A stretch of 64,000 nt of DNA from an uncultured Desulfovibrionaceae bacterium (GTDB lineage: Bacteria; Desulfobacterota; Desulfovibrionia; Desulfovibrionales; Desulfovibrionaceae): contig CALUZP010000149.1 in assembly GCA_944325325.1 (NCBI GenBank), forward strand, positions 1-64,000, given 5' to 3'. Under the pieces are notes generated by a model. The model made no database searches, had not been told where the DNA came from, and saw only the letters and a program-made list of their open reading frames with translations. Below are positions 9,339-18,539 of the stretch, one piece after another; position 1 is the stretch's first letter; every line of letters begins with the position of its first letter. A program made the position numbers and the translations under genes.

Positions 9339-10277
9339 ATGGCCAGAAAAAGCACGGCTGAGGAGCCACAGCTCTCACAACAGGAAGCCAGACAGGCTTT
9401 CATCCCTGCCCTTGCACCAGCGTTGGAACGAACCCGCACAACACTGCAACGGTTGGCGGACAATCCCCCGCAGGTTCTTGTTCTTGAGGGCGGCCATGCC
9501 GGGGAGCGCCTGGCCATGGCCAAATGGTACGCGGCCCGGCTCAACTGCCCGCACGCCACACCGGAAGGACCGTGCCTTGACTGCCCCGTCTGCCTGCAGA
9601 TCGGTGCCGGTGTTTTTCAGGACTGCACGCTGCTTGGCGTGCAGGAGCCGGTAACCATCGATGCCGTCCGCGAAGTGCGCGTCCGTGCGGCCGAAGCGCC
9701 GCACGGCGGAGGCTGGCGGGTGATCGTGCTGGCTGAAGCCCAGTTCCTGCGTGCTGAAGCGGCCAACGCGCTGCTCAAAGTCATGGAAGAGCCGAGGCAG
9801 AATCTCTGTTTTCTGCTGCTTGCGCCGCAAAGGGGACGGCTTCTGCCCACGCTTGTCTCGCGCGGCTGGGTTGTCACCCTGCCCTGGCCCCTGCCAGATC
9901 TGGCTGACGCGACCCTGCCCGACGATCTGAAAAACTGGGTTGAAGCCCTGGATACGTTTCTGGGAACCGGACGGGGCTGGTTTGAAAAAACATCGGTCAA
10001 GAACTCGGTCGACGCCGACCTGGCGCGCCGTCTGGTTCTGACTGCACAAAAAGGCCTTGCGGCGGCACTGGCCCGCAGATCCTCCTCAGAATGCCGTCTT
10101 GGCGCACGCTTTGCCAGTCTGCCTGACAGCGGCTGCGCCTATGTGGACGACGTGCTGGCCCAATGCCAGCGGTCGCTCGATCTGCCAACGCCGGTCAATC
10201 CGGCGCTGGTGCTGGACTGGATGGCCGTCCGGCTATACCTGGCTGTACGGAGAAGCCTTAAGGGAGGCCGTCCATGA
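9339..10277 (+). CDS. holB: DNA polymerase III delta prime subunit (clamp loader)
   Basis: Delta prime is the stator subunit of the sliding-clamp loader. The protein shows the zinc-module cysteines C..PCLDCPVC (about residues 70-85) typical of the gamma/delta-prime family, the sensor region EAANALLKVMEEP, and SRGW where related loaders have the SRC motif. A complete Walker A lysine motif is absent, as expected for delta prime. I used the ATG at 9339 because CGGGAA precedes it by 8 nt; a longer in-frame start at 9279 lacks a site. The C-terminal part is diverged. The stop codon overlaps the next gene by ATGA. Confidence 0.85.
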   Translation: MARKSTAEEPQLSQQEARQAFIPALAPALERTRTTLQRLADNPPQVLVLEGGHAGERLAMAKWYAARLNCPHATPEGPCLDCPVCLQIGAGVFQDCTLLGVQEPVTIDAVREVRVRAAEAPHGGGWRVIVLAEAQFLRAEAANALLKVMEEPRQNLCFLLLAPQRGRLLPTLVSRGWVVTLPWPLPDLADATLPDDLKNWVEALDTFLGTGRGWFEKTSVKNSVDADLARRLVLTAQKGLAAALARRSSSECRLGARFASLPDSGCAYVDDVLAQCQRSLDLPTPVNPALVLDWMAVRLYLAVRRSLKGGRP

Positions 10278-11662
10278 CCGTGCGCCGGATCGTGATTTCC
10301 GGAGCTTCCGGTGGCAGCGGCAAGACCGTGCTTTCGCTGGGGCTGTGCAGGGCCCTGCTGCGCCAGGGGCTGCGTGTGGCCGCCTTCAAAAAAGGACCGG
10401 ATTATATTGACGCCGCATGGCTTTCCCGCGCCTGCGGCCGGTGCTGCACCAATCTGGATCCGTTCTTCCTGCCAGGGCCCCGCCTGATCTCGCTGTTTGC
10501 CAGCGCGGCGCAAGGCTGCGACATGGCCGTCATTGAAGGAAACAGGGGGCTGTATGACGGCCGTGACGAACAGGGCTCCTGCTCCACGGCAGGTCTGGCA
10601 CGTCTGCTTGACGCCCCTGTGCTGCTCTCGCTCAACTGCACCAAAATGACACGCACGGCCGCAGCCCTGATTGACGGGCTCATGCGGTTCGAACCGCTCC
10701 GGTTTGCCGGTGTGGTGCTCGCACAGGTCAGCCCAGGATCACGGCACGAAAGCGTCATCCGCAGAAGTATCGAAACCCATACCAGCGCGCGTGTTCTTGG
10801 TACGCTGCCCCGCCTGCGCCCCGTACCCATTCCGGAGCGGCACATGGGCCTTGTGGCTGCTGACGGCGACGAAGCCGACGCCTGCCTGGACAAACTTGCA
10901 GACGTCATTACGGCCAATGTGGATCTGCACGGTGTGCTGGAGGCAGCGGCCGCCGGCGATCTCAGCGCCGCGCCCTTCTGGCCGGACATTCCGCCCACTG
11001 CGGGAAGACGGCCGCGCATTGGCTATGTCCAGGATGACGTGCTCTGGTTCTATTACAAAGAAAATCTTACGGCGCTGCAGCACGCCGGCGCGGATCTGGT
11101 GAGACTGCGCCTGCTGGATGACGCCCCCTGGCCAGAACTTGACGGCCTCTATCTGGGCGGAGGCTTCCCGGAACTGTTCGCCGAACGCCTGGCGGCAGCG
11201 CCCCGCCTGGCCGAAATTGCCCGCCTTGCGCGTTCCGGGCTCCCCATCTATGCGGAATGTGGCGGCTTCATGGTGCTGTGCCGCAGTCTTGTTGTGGATG
11301 GCATCAGCTGGCCCATGGCCGGTGTTGTGCCCGCTGATGTCGAATTTTGCCCAACGCCGCAAGGCCTGGGCTATGTCGAGGCAACAGCAGTCAAACCCAA
11401 CCCGTTCCATCCGCTGGGAGTATCCTGGCGCGGACACGAGTTTCACTATTCCCGCTGCCGGACAGCTGAAACCGGCGCGCTGACGCTGGAGCTCTCCTCA
11501 GGCACCGGCATGGGCCGTACAGGCCGCACCGGACGTGACGGCTTCCTGTGCGGCAACACCTTTGCCGCATACACACACCTGTTTGCGCCAGCCGTGCCAC
11601 ACTGGGCACCCCGCTTCGTCAGCCTGTGCGCAGCCAGGCCCCTGCCGGCACAACCGGCATAG
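10274..11662 (+). CDS. cbiA: Cobyrinic acid a,c-diamide synthase
   Basis: This enzyme uses ATP and glutamine to amidate the a and c side chains of (hydrogeno)cobyrinic acid in cobalamin synthesis. The N-terminal P-loop is ISGASGGSGKT, followed by KKGPDYID. The C-terminal class I amidotransferase-like domain shows GLYLGGGFPELF, the nucleophile motif AECGG and the late histidine in WRGHEFHYS. At 462 residues it has the normal CobB/CbiA length. It overlaps holB by 4 nt, an odd pairing that suggests translational coupling but no shared function. No other cob/cbi gene is in the window. It is relevant to the B12 riboswitch near 27.6 kb. Confidence 0.94.
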   Translation: MTVRRIVISGASGGSGKTVLSLGLCRALLRQGLRVAAFKKGPDYIDAAWLSRACGRCCTNLDPFFLPGPRLISLFASAAQGCDMAVIEGNRGLYDGRDEQGSCSTAGLARLLDAPVLLSLNCTKMTRTAAALIDGLMRFEPLRFAGVVLAQVSPGSRHESVIRRSIETHTSARVLGTLPRLRPVPIPERHMGLVAADGDEADACLDKLADVITANVDLHGVLEAAAAGDLSAAPFWPDIPPTAGRRPRIGYVQDDVLWFYYKENLTALQHAGADLVRLRLLDDAPWPELDGLYLGGGFPELFAERLAAAPRLAEIARLARSGLPIYAECGGFMVLCRSLVVDGISWPMAGVVPADVEFCPTPQGLGYVEATAVKPNPFHPLGVSWRGHEFHYSRCRTAETGALTLELSSGTGMGRTGRTGRDGFLCGNTFAAYTHLFAPAVPHWAPRFVSLCAARPLPAQPA

Positions 11663-11714
11663 TCTCAGAGCCCCTTCTTTTGTCAGGCCTTCTTCATCCT
11701 GCCTCCGGCCTTCT

Positions 11715-11862
11715 TAAAGCCTTTTTCGTTTGAAACCCTTTGCGTTTCAAACCATACGGCCTGCCGCTTTGCAGGAAAACCGCGTTGTTCCCGCTCGCTT
11801 CTGGCCGGGCGGCGCTGTGCCGCCGCCTCGCGTTCTGCCTTTTTCAATGGCAAAAAGCGCTA
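11715..11862 (+). repeat. Dispersed structured repeat, copy 1
   Basis: This is a 148-bp element present three times in the window. The ends are related inverted sequences (TAAAGCCTTTTT at the left; TTAGCGCTTTTTG read inward from the right). Internal hairpins are GTTTGAAAC/GTTTCAAAC, GGAAAAC/GTTGTTCC (imperfect), GGCGGC/GCCGCC and TGCC/GGCA. It lies 53 nt past the cobyrinate synthase stop, between convergent genes. Most of the remaining sequence to 12344 holds nothing I recognise. Confidence 0.85.
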
Positions 11863-12344
11863 AGCCCTCCTCGGGAAATCCGGCAGTTGCGGCGCGTTCC
11901 TCAGGCAGCAAGGTCAGCGTCGCCGCCCGAACGCTGCCGCTTGTGTTCTTCGGCTGTGCTGCAGCAGCCCTGTCAAAAGACGCTGCCAGCCGGCCCTTCT
12001 GCCAAAACCTCCCGCACGCTCTCTGCTCTGTGCCGGGTATCCAGCACAGGCAACTCTCCGGGCCGTCCTCTGACCGGCCTGCAACCACCTCTCCAGAACG
12101 CTCCCGCACCTGGCCCTCTGAATCACGGGAAACCGGCTTTGGACAGATATACACGCCATGGCACTGCCCCGCATGTGACAAGCACGTTTATGCGAAGCGC
12201 AGCACCCGTGCGGCTGACGCACTGAAGACGGCGTCAAAAGCCCGCGTACTGCCCGCCCGAGCGGCATCAGCCGACGCCCCACGGCCTGACACCCGTTTAA
12301 CGAGCCATGCACAGCAGCTGCCGGATCTGTCCGGACGTCCGGTC

Positions 12345-12992
12345 TCACTTGATGAGGTAGTTGTTGCGGAAAACCACTTCGCCCTTGACGAGCACCTCCA
12401 GAATCACTGAAGCATTGTGCATGTCAGTCACAGCCGGGGGCAGCGTGGCAAACAGATCAAACTTGCGGAACCGGATGATGTCAAACCGGGTATCTTCATG
12501 CACGAGCGGCAGGACACGTTCATCAGCCGTCCGCAGGCTGAACATGATCCGGCCGGTCAGCGGCCGGGGCGGCCTGGCGTTGTACATGTCGAGCACAATA
12601 TGCAGGGTGCGCCGGTCAACCTGGACGAATGAGGGCTCCCGGATGCTGACGACCTGCCGGTTGATGGTCGTATGGTAGATGGCGTCTTCATCGGCCGGCT
12701 CTGCCTCAGCCTTCTGTTTTGCAATCTCTTCAAGCTGCGCAAGGCGGACAGCCAGCCGCTCAAGCACCACGCGATCCTGATTCAGCAGGGTCAGCAGCTC
12801 CTCGCGTTCCGCCTGCCAGGCCCGACGCTCCTCCCCCCAGACCAGGCAGGCCCAGACACCGGCAGCGCCAGCCAGAATGAGCAGGCAGACCAGAAGCAAC
12901 AAAAAGGCGGGAACAGCCCGTCCGAAACGAAACCGGTGGACTTTCCCGCCATCATGCATCAAAAGCAGGGTGAACTTGCCGCGGGGCCTCAT
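12345..12992 (-). CDS. Conserved-looking single-pass membrane protein of unknown function
   Basis: I do not recognise a family. The 215-residue protein has a short basic N-terminus, one membrane segment at about residues 29-51 (AFLLLLVCLLILAGAAGVWACLVW), a heptad-like helical stretch at about 53-95 that is probably a short coiled coil, and a soluble C-terminal domain of about 110 residues with alternating hydrophobic residues that suggest beta structure. The topology suggests an anchored periplasmic domain. Its start overlaps the pyrE stop by 4 nt, so it is cotranslated with pyrE. Its sequence quality (no rare stops, clear domain pattern) supports a real gene. No function is proposed. Confidence 0.75.
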   Translation of the reverse strand: MRPRGKFTLLLMHDGGKVHRFRFGRAVPAFLLLLVCLLILAGAAGVWACLVWGEERRAWQAEREELLTLLNQDRVVLERLAVRLAQLEEIAKQKAEAEPADEDAIYHTTINRQVVSIREPSFVQVDRRTLHIVLDMYNARPPRPLTGRIMFSLRTADERVLPLVHEDTRFDIIRFRKFDLFATLPPAVTDMHNASVILEVLVKGEVVFRNNYLIK

Positions 12993-13555
12993 TGACGGTT
13001 CAGTCCCAGGCGCACCAGTTCGTGCCGTGTGAACAGCGAACGCAGCTCATAGCCGGCGGCGGCAATGGCTTCACGGCCGCCTTCTTCGCGATCGAGCACC
13101 GAGGCCACGGCCACAATATCAAGTCCGGCATCACGGACACGTTCGCAGGCCTTAAGAAGCGACCCGCCCGTCGTCACGACGTCCTCAAGCATGGCGACCT
13201 TGTCACCCGGCTTGAAGTTGGCAAGCCCCTCCACATACTGGCCGGTACCATGCCCTTTGGCTTCCTTGCGGACAATAAGCCCAGCCAGAGGCCGCCCCTG
13301 CTCATGGGAAATGACCGTCACCGCCGTGATGAGCGGATCCGCCCCCAGCGTCATGCCACCGACGCCCACAATAGGCAGATCGGCCAGCAGCCTGTTGAAC
13401 AGTGTGCCGATGAGCCACGAGCCTTCGGGATGCAGCGCCGTGATACGGCAATCGAAATAGTAGTCGCTCTTGCGACCGGAAGCCAGGGTAAAGTCGCCTT
13501 CCTTATAGGAGCGTTCACAGAGGATGCGGGCCAGACGGGCCTTGAGATCAGACAT
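12989..13555 (-). CDS. pyrE: Orotate phosphoribosyltransferase
   Basis: PyrE joins orotate to PRPP to give OMP in pyrimidine synthesis. The 188-residue protein starts MSDLKARLARILCERSYKEGDFTLASGRKS, has the substrate loop with VRKEAKGHGTG, and carries the PRPP-binding motif MLEDVVTTGGS. Length and motif order match the family. The DUF2065 gene lies 32 nt upstream and the membrane protein gene overlaps downstream, so all three probably form one transcript. Confidence 0.95.
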   Translation of the reverse strand: MSDLKARLARILCERSYKEGDFTLASGRKSDYYFDCRITALHPEGSWLIGTLFNRLLADLPIVGVGGMTLGADPLITAVTVISHEQGRPLAGLIVRKEAKGHGTGQYVEGLANFKPGDKVAMLEDVVTTGGSLLKACERVRDAGLDIVAVASVLDREEGGREAIAAAGYELRSLFTRHELVRLGLNRQ

Positions 13556-13587
13556 GGAGTCTCCAGAAAAAGTGCGGTAACCGCAGG

Positions 13588-13785
13588 TTATGCACGTACA
13601 ATAAAGAGCAGCAGCAGTCCCACGCCCAGTGCCATAAGGCCATAGCGCCGCAGCGCCTCAGGCTTGCTGCGGGCAATTTCCGCAAGCATTCGCTGCATCT
13701 TCGCAGGCATGAGGACGTACGCCATGGCTTCAAAAATGATAGCCAGCGCGACGGCACTGAACAGAAGCGACCAATCGACATTCAT
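13588..13785 (-). CDS. Small membrane protein, DUF2065 (YjeT-like)
   Basis: This 65-residue protein, beginning MNVDWSLLFSAVALAIIFE, is easily missed because a longer spurious frame covers it. It has two hydrophobic segments (about residues 6-25 and 48-63) with a basic loop around KMQRMLAEIARSKPEALRRYG, and the family-typical EAMAYVLMP. The pattern matches DUF2065. CGGAA precedes the ATG by 4 nt. In E. coli the homologue sits beside hflC; here it precedes pyrE. Function is unknown. Confidence 0.85.
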   Translation of the reverse strand: MNVDWSLLFSAVALAIIFEAMAYVLMPAKMQRMLAEIARSKPEALRRYGLMALGVGLLLLFIVRA

Positions 13786-13863
13786 GTTTCCGTGTATGGC
13801 ACGAAAACTCCAGATCGTAAAGTCCTTGCCTTGACTGCAGGTTGCATGTAGAAAAAACAAGTC

Positions 13864-14907
13864 ATGCCGATTCGGGGCATGTTCTATGAACCTCCACCTT
13901 CTACCCTGTCTGCCAGCATGGTCGTACCTTTTGCCACGCTGCTCCTCAGAGAGCAGCCCCGTATCGCAAGGGCGGTGGAAAGCCTGACTGCGGCTTTGCC
14001 GTCCTATGTCCGCCCCGCTGCCGAGTATGCCCTCAATGGAGGCGGCAAGCGGCTTCGTCCCCTCCTGACCGTTCTTGTCAGCCACGCCCTCGGCGGCAAA
14101 GACAAGGATCAAGATGACGGCGTCTACAAAATCGGCGCCGCGATCGAAATGTTCCATGTTGCGTCGCTGCTCCATGACGACATTCTGGATAACGCGCCTC
14201 TGAGGCGCGGCCGGGAAGGCACGCATATCCGCTACGGTGTGCCGCGCACGCTCCTGACAGCTGACGCCATGGTCTCCCGCGCGTTCCAGACGCTGGCCGA
14301 GACGGGCGACCCGCGCTATATGGTCTGCGCAACCCGCGCGGTCATCGGCACCGCCGACGGTGAAATTATGGAAATAGCCCATCAGGGCAGCACCGAAGGC
14401 GGCCTTGATGGCTATTTCACCATCATTGCCGGCAAGACAGCCTGTCTGTTGCGCGCCTCGTGCGAGCTGGGCGCGCTCTGGGCCGGAGCCGATGAAGCCA
14501 CACTCGGTCTGGTTGCCGAGTACGGCCATAATCTTGGCATGGCCTTCCAGATGGCTGACGACGCCCTCGACTTCGCCCCCAGTTCAGAAACGGGCAAACC
14601 TGAGGGCGGGGACATCCGCGAAGGCAAGCTGACGCCGCCCATCAACTATCATATGGAGTCGCTCGATGCACCGGCCAGGGCCGAATTTGCCCGCCGGTTT
14701 GCTGCCCGCGACTTCTCTGACGCCGAGATCGCCGAACTTGTCCGTGCTGTCCGCGCCGGCGGCTTTCAGGAACGCACGCTCAAACTGGCTGACAGCTTCC
14801 TTGACAAGGCCGCTGCCGCCCTTGAGGGCTTCCCCGCCGGAAATGATGCACAGGCCAAGGCTGCTCTGGCCAAGGCCATCGAATTTGTACGCAACCGTAC
14901 GGCCTGA
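13864..14907 (+). CDS. ispB: Polyprenyl diphosphate synthase (octaprenyl type)
   Basis: This trans-prenyltransferase would make the isoprenoid tail of menaquinone. It shows the first aspartate-rich motif LLHDDILD followed by RRGREGTHIRYG, and the second motif MADDALDF. GGGKRLRP, the IPP-binding region, is also present. At up to 347 residues it has the long-chain synthase size. Two starts are possible: the ATG at 13864, used here, and the ATG at 13918 (MVVPFATLLL). Neither has a good ribosome site. Chain length and therefore the symbol are inferred from family similarity only. Confidence 0.85.
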   Translation: MPIRGMFYEPPPSTLSASMVVPFATLLLREQPRIARAVESLTAALPSYVRPAAEYALNGGGKRLRPLLTVLVSHALGGKDKDQDDGVYKIGAAIEMFHVASLLHDDILDNAPLRRGREGTHIRYGVPRTLLTADAMVSRAFQTLAETGDPRYMVCATRAVIGTADGEIMEIAHQGSTEGGLDGYFTIIAGKTACLLRASCELGALWAGADEATLGLVAEYGHNLGMAFQMADDALDFAPSSETGKPEGGDIREGKLTPPINYHMESLDAPARAEFARRFAARDFSDAEIAELVRAVRAGGFQERTLKLADSFLDKAAAALEGFPAGNDAQAKAALAKAIEFVRNRTA

Positions 14908-15062
14908 CAGGCTGCACGGCTTCACCAATTCCAGTGCTGCCCGGCCATGGATGGCGCTCTTGTGCGCGGCACATCGCCGGGAGCACGCTGATTCTGCCTT
15001 CAGCGGAGTGGCGGGAGCCCGTTTCCCGTTGCCCAACTTTTGTCCGAACAGGAGAAGCCCAT

Positions 15063-18000
15063 ATGCTCCATCGACTGGAAGCCGGCGTTTTTGCCCATAT
15101 TGACGACACCCCTGGCCGCAAGACGGCCGTGCGCATCCGGGAGGCACTCGGCCTTGCCGTCAGGGCTGTCCGCCAGGTCAAGGTGTTTACCCTGAGCGGT
15201 TTCACGACGGAGCAGGCGCAGCGCCTTCTTGAACGTGACGCGCTCCACGATCCTGTCCTGCAGGAGGCGTCGCTTGCTCCGCTGCCCTGCACCGCAGACT
15301 GGATCATTGAAGTGGGGTTCCGGCCCGGTGTCACCGACAACGAAGGCCGCACTGCCAGAGACACGGCTGCCCTGGTGCTGGGTATCAAGGACAGCGCGGC
15401 GCGCGAAAAGCTGGCGGTCTATACCTCTGTGCAGTACCGCCTGGAAGCGCCTGATCTGACCCGACAGGATGTGGAGCGCATTGCCGGGGGGCTCCTGGCC
15501 AACGAACTCATCCAGCGGTTTGAAATCCGCTCCGGTGAAGAGCTGGCCGCGCATCCGTTTGAAGCCCGCGCCGCAAAAGTGACTGGCACGGCCAACGACG
15601 TTGTGGACGTCATCCCGCTTTCCGGCATGGATGACGCCGCCCTCACAGCGCTCAGCCGTGAACGTACCCTGGCGCTCAGCCTGGCCGAAATGCGGGCTAT
15701 CCAGCGTCATTTTGCCGATCCTGCCGTACGCGAAGCGCGGGCCGCTTTGCATCTGCCCGCTGATCCGCTCGACGCCGAACTGGAAATGCTGGCCCAGACC
15801 TGGTCCGAACACTGCAAGCACAAAATTTTTGCTTCCAAAGTCCACTATGAGGACAAGGAAAACGGGCGCAGTGAAGACATCGACAACCTGTACAAGACGT
15901 ACATCATGGGGCCGACTCGCGCCATTCGCGAACGCCGCGGGGAAGCGGACTTCTGCCGCTCCGTGTTCACCGACAACGCCGGGGTCATTGCCTTTACCGA
16001 CACACACGATGCCTGCATCAAGGTCGAAACGCACAACAGCCCTTCCGCGCTTGACCCGTATGGCGGCGCGCTGACCGGCATCGTCGGTGTGAACCGAGAC
16101 CCGCTGGGCACCGGACTCGGGGCGGAACTGGTCTGCAATACGGACGTGTTCTGCTTTGCCTCCCCCTTCTATGACGAACCTCTGCCGCCGCGCCTGCTGC
16201 ATCCGCGCCGCGTGTTTGAAGGCGTGCGCGAAGGGGTGGAACACGGCGGCAACAAGTCCGGCGTGCCCACTGTCAACGGCTCCGTCGTGTTCGACGAGCG
16301 CTTCCTGGGCAAGCCCCTCGTATACTGCGGCACCGTGGGCCTGCTGCCCCATGAGGTCCCCGGCCTTGGCGGAAAGGGCACGCCTCGCCCGGGCTACGCC
16401 AAAGCCGCCCGCCCCGGTGACGCCATTGTCATGATCGGCGGCAGGATCGGCGCTGACGGCATCCACGGGGCCACCTTCTCTTCTGAAGAACTGCACGAGG
16501 GCTCGCCCGCCACAGCCGTGCAGATAGGCGACCCCATCACCCAGCGCAAGGTTGTGGACTTTGTCATCCGCGCCAGGGATCGGGGTCTCTACAGTGCCAT
16601 CACCGACAACGGCGCAGGAGGCCTGGCGTCCTCCGTAGGTGAAATGGCCGAAGACACCAACGGCTGCGAAATGGATCTGTCACGCGCGCCGCTCAAATAT
16701 GACGGCCTGCGCCCCTGGGAAATCCTGCTGTCCGAAGCACAGGAGCGCATGACCCTGGCCGTGCCGCAGGAACAGCTCAATGAATTCCTGGCCCTGGCCG
16801 CCAGAATGGATGTCGAAGCCACCGTCCTCGGCAAGTATACCGATTCCGGATTCTTCCATGTGACCCACGGTGACACTGTGGTGACGCACCTTGACATGAC
16901 CTTCCTGCACAAGGGACTGCCACGCATGGAGCTGAACGCCGTATGGCAGGCCCCCAGCCATGACGACGCCCGCATCGAAATCCCGGACGCTGACCAGCGG
17001 ACGCTGCTGCTGCGGATGCTTGGCCGCCTGAACATCTGCAGCAAGGAATACATCGTCCGCCAGTATGACCACGAAGTCCGCGGCGGCAGCGTGGTCAAAC
17101 CCATGGTCGGCGTCAGGGCTGACGCGCCTTCCGACGCGGGTGTGATCCGGCCTGTGCTGGAATCCGAATCCGGACTGGTGCTCAGCCACGGCATCTGTCC
17201 CAAGTTCAGCGACTACGACACCTACTGGATGACAGCCAACGCCATTGACGAAGCTGTGCGCAACGCTGTGGCTGTAGGCGGCGATCCGGACTTTATGGCC
17301 GGGGTGGACAATTTCTGCTGGTGTGACCCGGTGGAATCAGAAAAGACCCCGGACGGCGCGTACAAGATGGCGCAGCTGGTCCGCTCGTGCAAGGCGCTCT
17401 CAGACTTCTGTCAGGCCTATGGTGTACCGTGCATCTCCGGCAAGGACTCCATGAAGAATGACTACACCGGCGGCGGCGTCAAAATTTCCATCCCGCCGAC
17501 GCTGCTGTTCTCGGTCATGGGCGTCATCCGTGACGTCAACCACGCGGTAACAAGCGACTTCAAGGCTACCGGCAACAGAATCTACCTTCTCGGAGCCACG
17601 CGGCGCGAGCTGGCCGGCTCCGAACTGGCCGATCAGCTTGGCGTCCGCTGCGGACGCGTGCCACAGGTCGACGCCGCTGTGGCTCTGGCAGGCTATCGTG
17701 CCGCCCACAAGGCGCTGACTCAGGGCCTTGTGGCAGCCTGCCATGACCTGTCTGACGGCGGCCTGGCCGTAGCCCTGGCGGAAATGTGCCTGGGCGGCCG
17801 GCTCGGGGCTGACGTGCAACTCGCTGACGTGCCCCTGGGTGCTGATGAAACCCTGTCAACCACCGAAGTGCTGTATGCCGAATCGGCAAGCCGCCTGCTG
17901 TTTGAAGTGGCTGAAACCGACGCCGCAGCGTTCGAAGCTCTGTTTGAAGGCTGCCCGGCAGCCCTGGCCTGCATTGGCCGCGTTGGTGAAGCAGACGGGG

Positions 18001-18077
18001 CTCTGCGCATTGACGGCGTGCTCGACGTGAGCGTGGAAGATCTGGCCGCTGCCTTCAAGCGCACCCTGAACTGGTAA
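15063..18077 (+). CDS. purL: Phosphoribosylformylglycinamidine synthase, PurL without glutaminase domain
   Basis: This is the FGAM synthase of purine synthesis. The protein has 1004 residues. An N-terminal region of about 200 residues resembles the PurS-like domain of the large PurL, then comes the synthetase with TWSEHCKHKIF (about residue 246), VETHNSPSA, GVGREGIHG-type loops and GKDSMKN. The C-terminal glutaminase of the 1290-residue proteobacterial enzyme is missing, so a separate PurQ must supply ammonia. The ATG at 15063 follows AGGAGAAGCCCAT; the frame extends 43 codons further without a site. A strong hairpin terminator follows. Confidence 0.92.
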   Translation: MLHRLEAGVFAHIDDTPGRKTAVRIREALGLAVRAVRQVKVFTLSGFTTEQAQRLLERDALHDPVLQEASLAPLPCTADWIIEVGFRPGVTDNEGRTARDTAALVLGIKDSAAREKLAVYTSVQYRLEAPDLTRQDVERIAGGLLANELIQRFEIRSGEELAAHPFEARAAKVTGTANDVVDVIPLSGMDDAALTALSRERTLALSLAEMRAIQRHFADPAVREARAALHLPADPLDAELEMLAQTWSEHCKHKIFASKVHYEDKENGRSEDIDNLYKTYIMGPTRAIRERRGEADFCRSVFTDNAGVIAFTDTHDACIKVETHNSPSALDPYGGALTGIVGVNRDPLGTGLGAELVCNTDVFCFASPFYDEPLPPRLLHPRRVFEGVREGVEHGGNKSGVPTVNGSVVFDERFLGKPLVYCGTVGLLPHEVPGLGGKGTPRPGYAKAARPGDAIVMIGGRIGADGIHGATFSSEELHEGSPATAVQIGDPITQRKVVDFVIRARDRGLYSAITDNGAGGLASSVGEMAEDTNGCEMDLSRAPLKYDGLRPWEILLSEAQERMTLAVPQEQLNEFLALAARMDVEATVLGKYTDSGFFHVTHGDTVVTHLDMTFLHKGLPRMELNAVWQAPSHDDARIEIPDADQRTLLLRMLGRLNICSKEYIVRQYDHEVRGGSVVKPMVGVRADAPSDAGVIRPVLESESGLVLSHGICPKFSDYDTYWMTANAIDEAVRNAVAVGGDPDFMAGVDNFCWCDPVESEKTPDGAYKMAQLVRSCKALSDFCQAYGVPCISGKDSMKNDYTGGGVKISIPPTLLFSVMGVIRDVNHAVTSDFKATGNRIYLLGATRRELAGSELADQLGVRCGRVPQVDAAVALAGYRAAHKALTQGLVAACHDLSDGGLAVALAEMCLGGRLGADVQLADVPLGADETLSTTEVLYAESASRLLFEVAETDAAAFEALFEGCPAALACIGRVGEADGALRIDGVLDVSVEDLAAAFKRTLNW

Positions 18078-18100
18078 CGGCCTTCGTTGCCTGATAATAC

Positions 18101-18163
18101 AGGAGGGGGAAAGAGGAACACCCGTTCAAACCGGGTCTTCTTCCTTCCCCCTCCTTCATTTTT
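18101..18163 (+). terminator. Terminator after purL
   Basis: A long imperfect stem (AGGAGGGGGAA... / ...TTCCCCCTCCT, with CCCG/CGGG near the loop) is followed by TCATTTTT, 24 nt after the purL stop. Confidence 0.75.
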
Positions 18164-18182
18164 CCCAACATGTCTGCCCGGC

Positions 18183-18328
18183 TAGAGCATTTTCAGTTTG
18201 AAACACAACGTGTTGCAAACCATACGGCTTGTCGTTTCGCGGGAAAAACGCGGTGTTTCCGCTCAATTTGGGCCGGGGCGCGCTGCTGCCGCCTCGCGTT
18301 TTGCCTTTTTCAATGGCAAAACGCTCTA
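18183..18328 (+). repeat. Dispersed structured repeat, copy 2
   Basis: This 146-bp copy has the clearest terminal inverted repeats (TAGAGCATTTT and, read inward from the other end, TAGAGCGTTTTG). The first hairpin differs from the other copies but stays paired (AACAC/GTGTT), and the last is TTTTGCC/GGCAAAA. It sits behind the purL terminator, between convergent genes. Bases 18329-18539 hold nothing else I recognise. Confidence 0.88.
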
Positions 18329-18539
18329 GATGGCCAAGCCCCTCAGGTCAGGGAGCTGAGAGCGCGAATACTCACCAGGGTTCCCCAGTGCGTATTCGGC
18401 TGGATACCAAAAAACACGGCCAGGCACTCCACGAACACTACCAAACGCAAAACACCCGAGACAGGAAAATGGGAAGGCACAGGCAAAAGGGAGCCTCTGC
18501 GCAGGTGAGGGGGCATGGTGGGCAGTCAGGCCGTGTCAA

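Noticed and set aside
11730-12410. 226-codon frame in the gap after the cobyrinate synthase gene
   Set aside because: It begins inside repeat copy 1 and its composition looks like translated GC-rich noncoding sequence without domain patterns.
13588-14529. 313-codon minus-strand frame covering polyprenyl synthase
   Set aside because: Only its last 65 codons are a real gene (DUF2065); the rest is antisense to the polyprenyl synthase gene.
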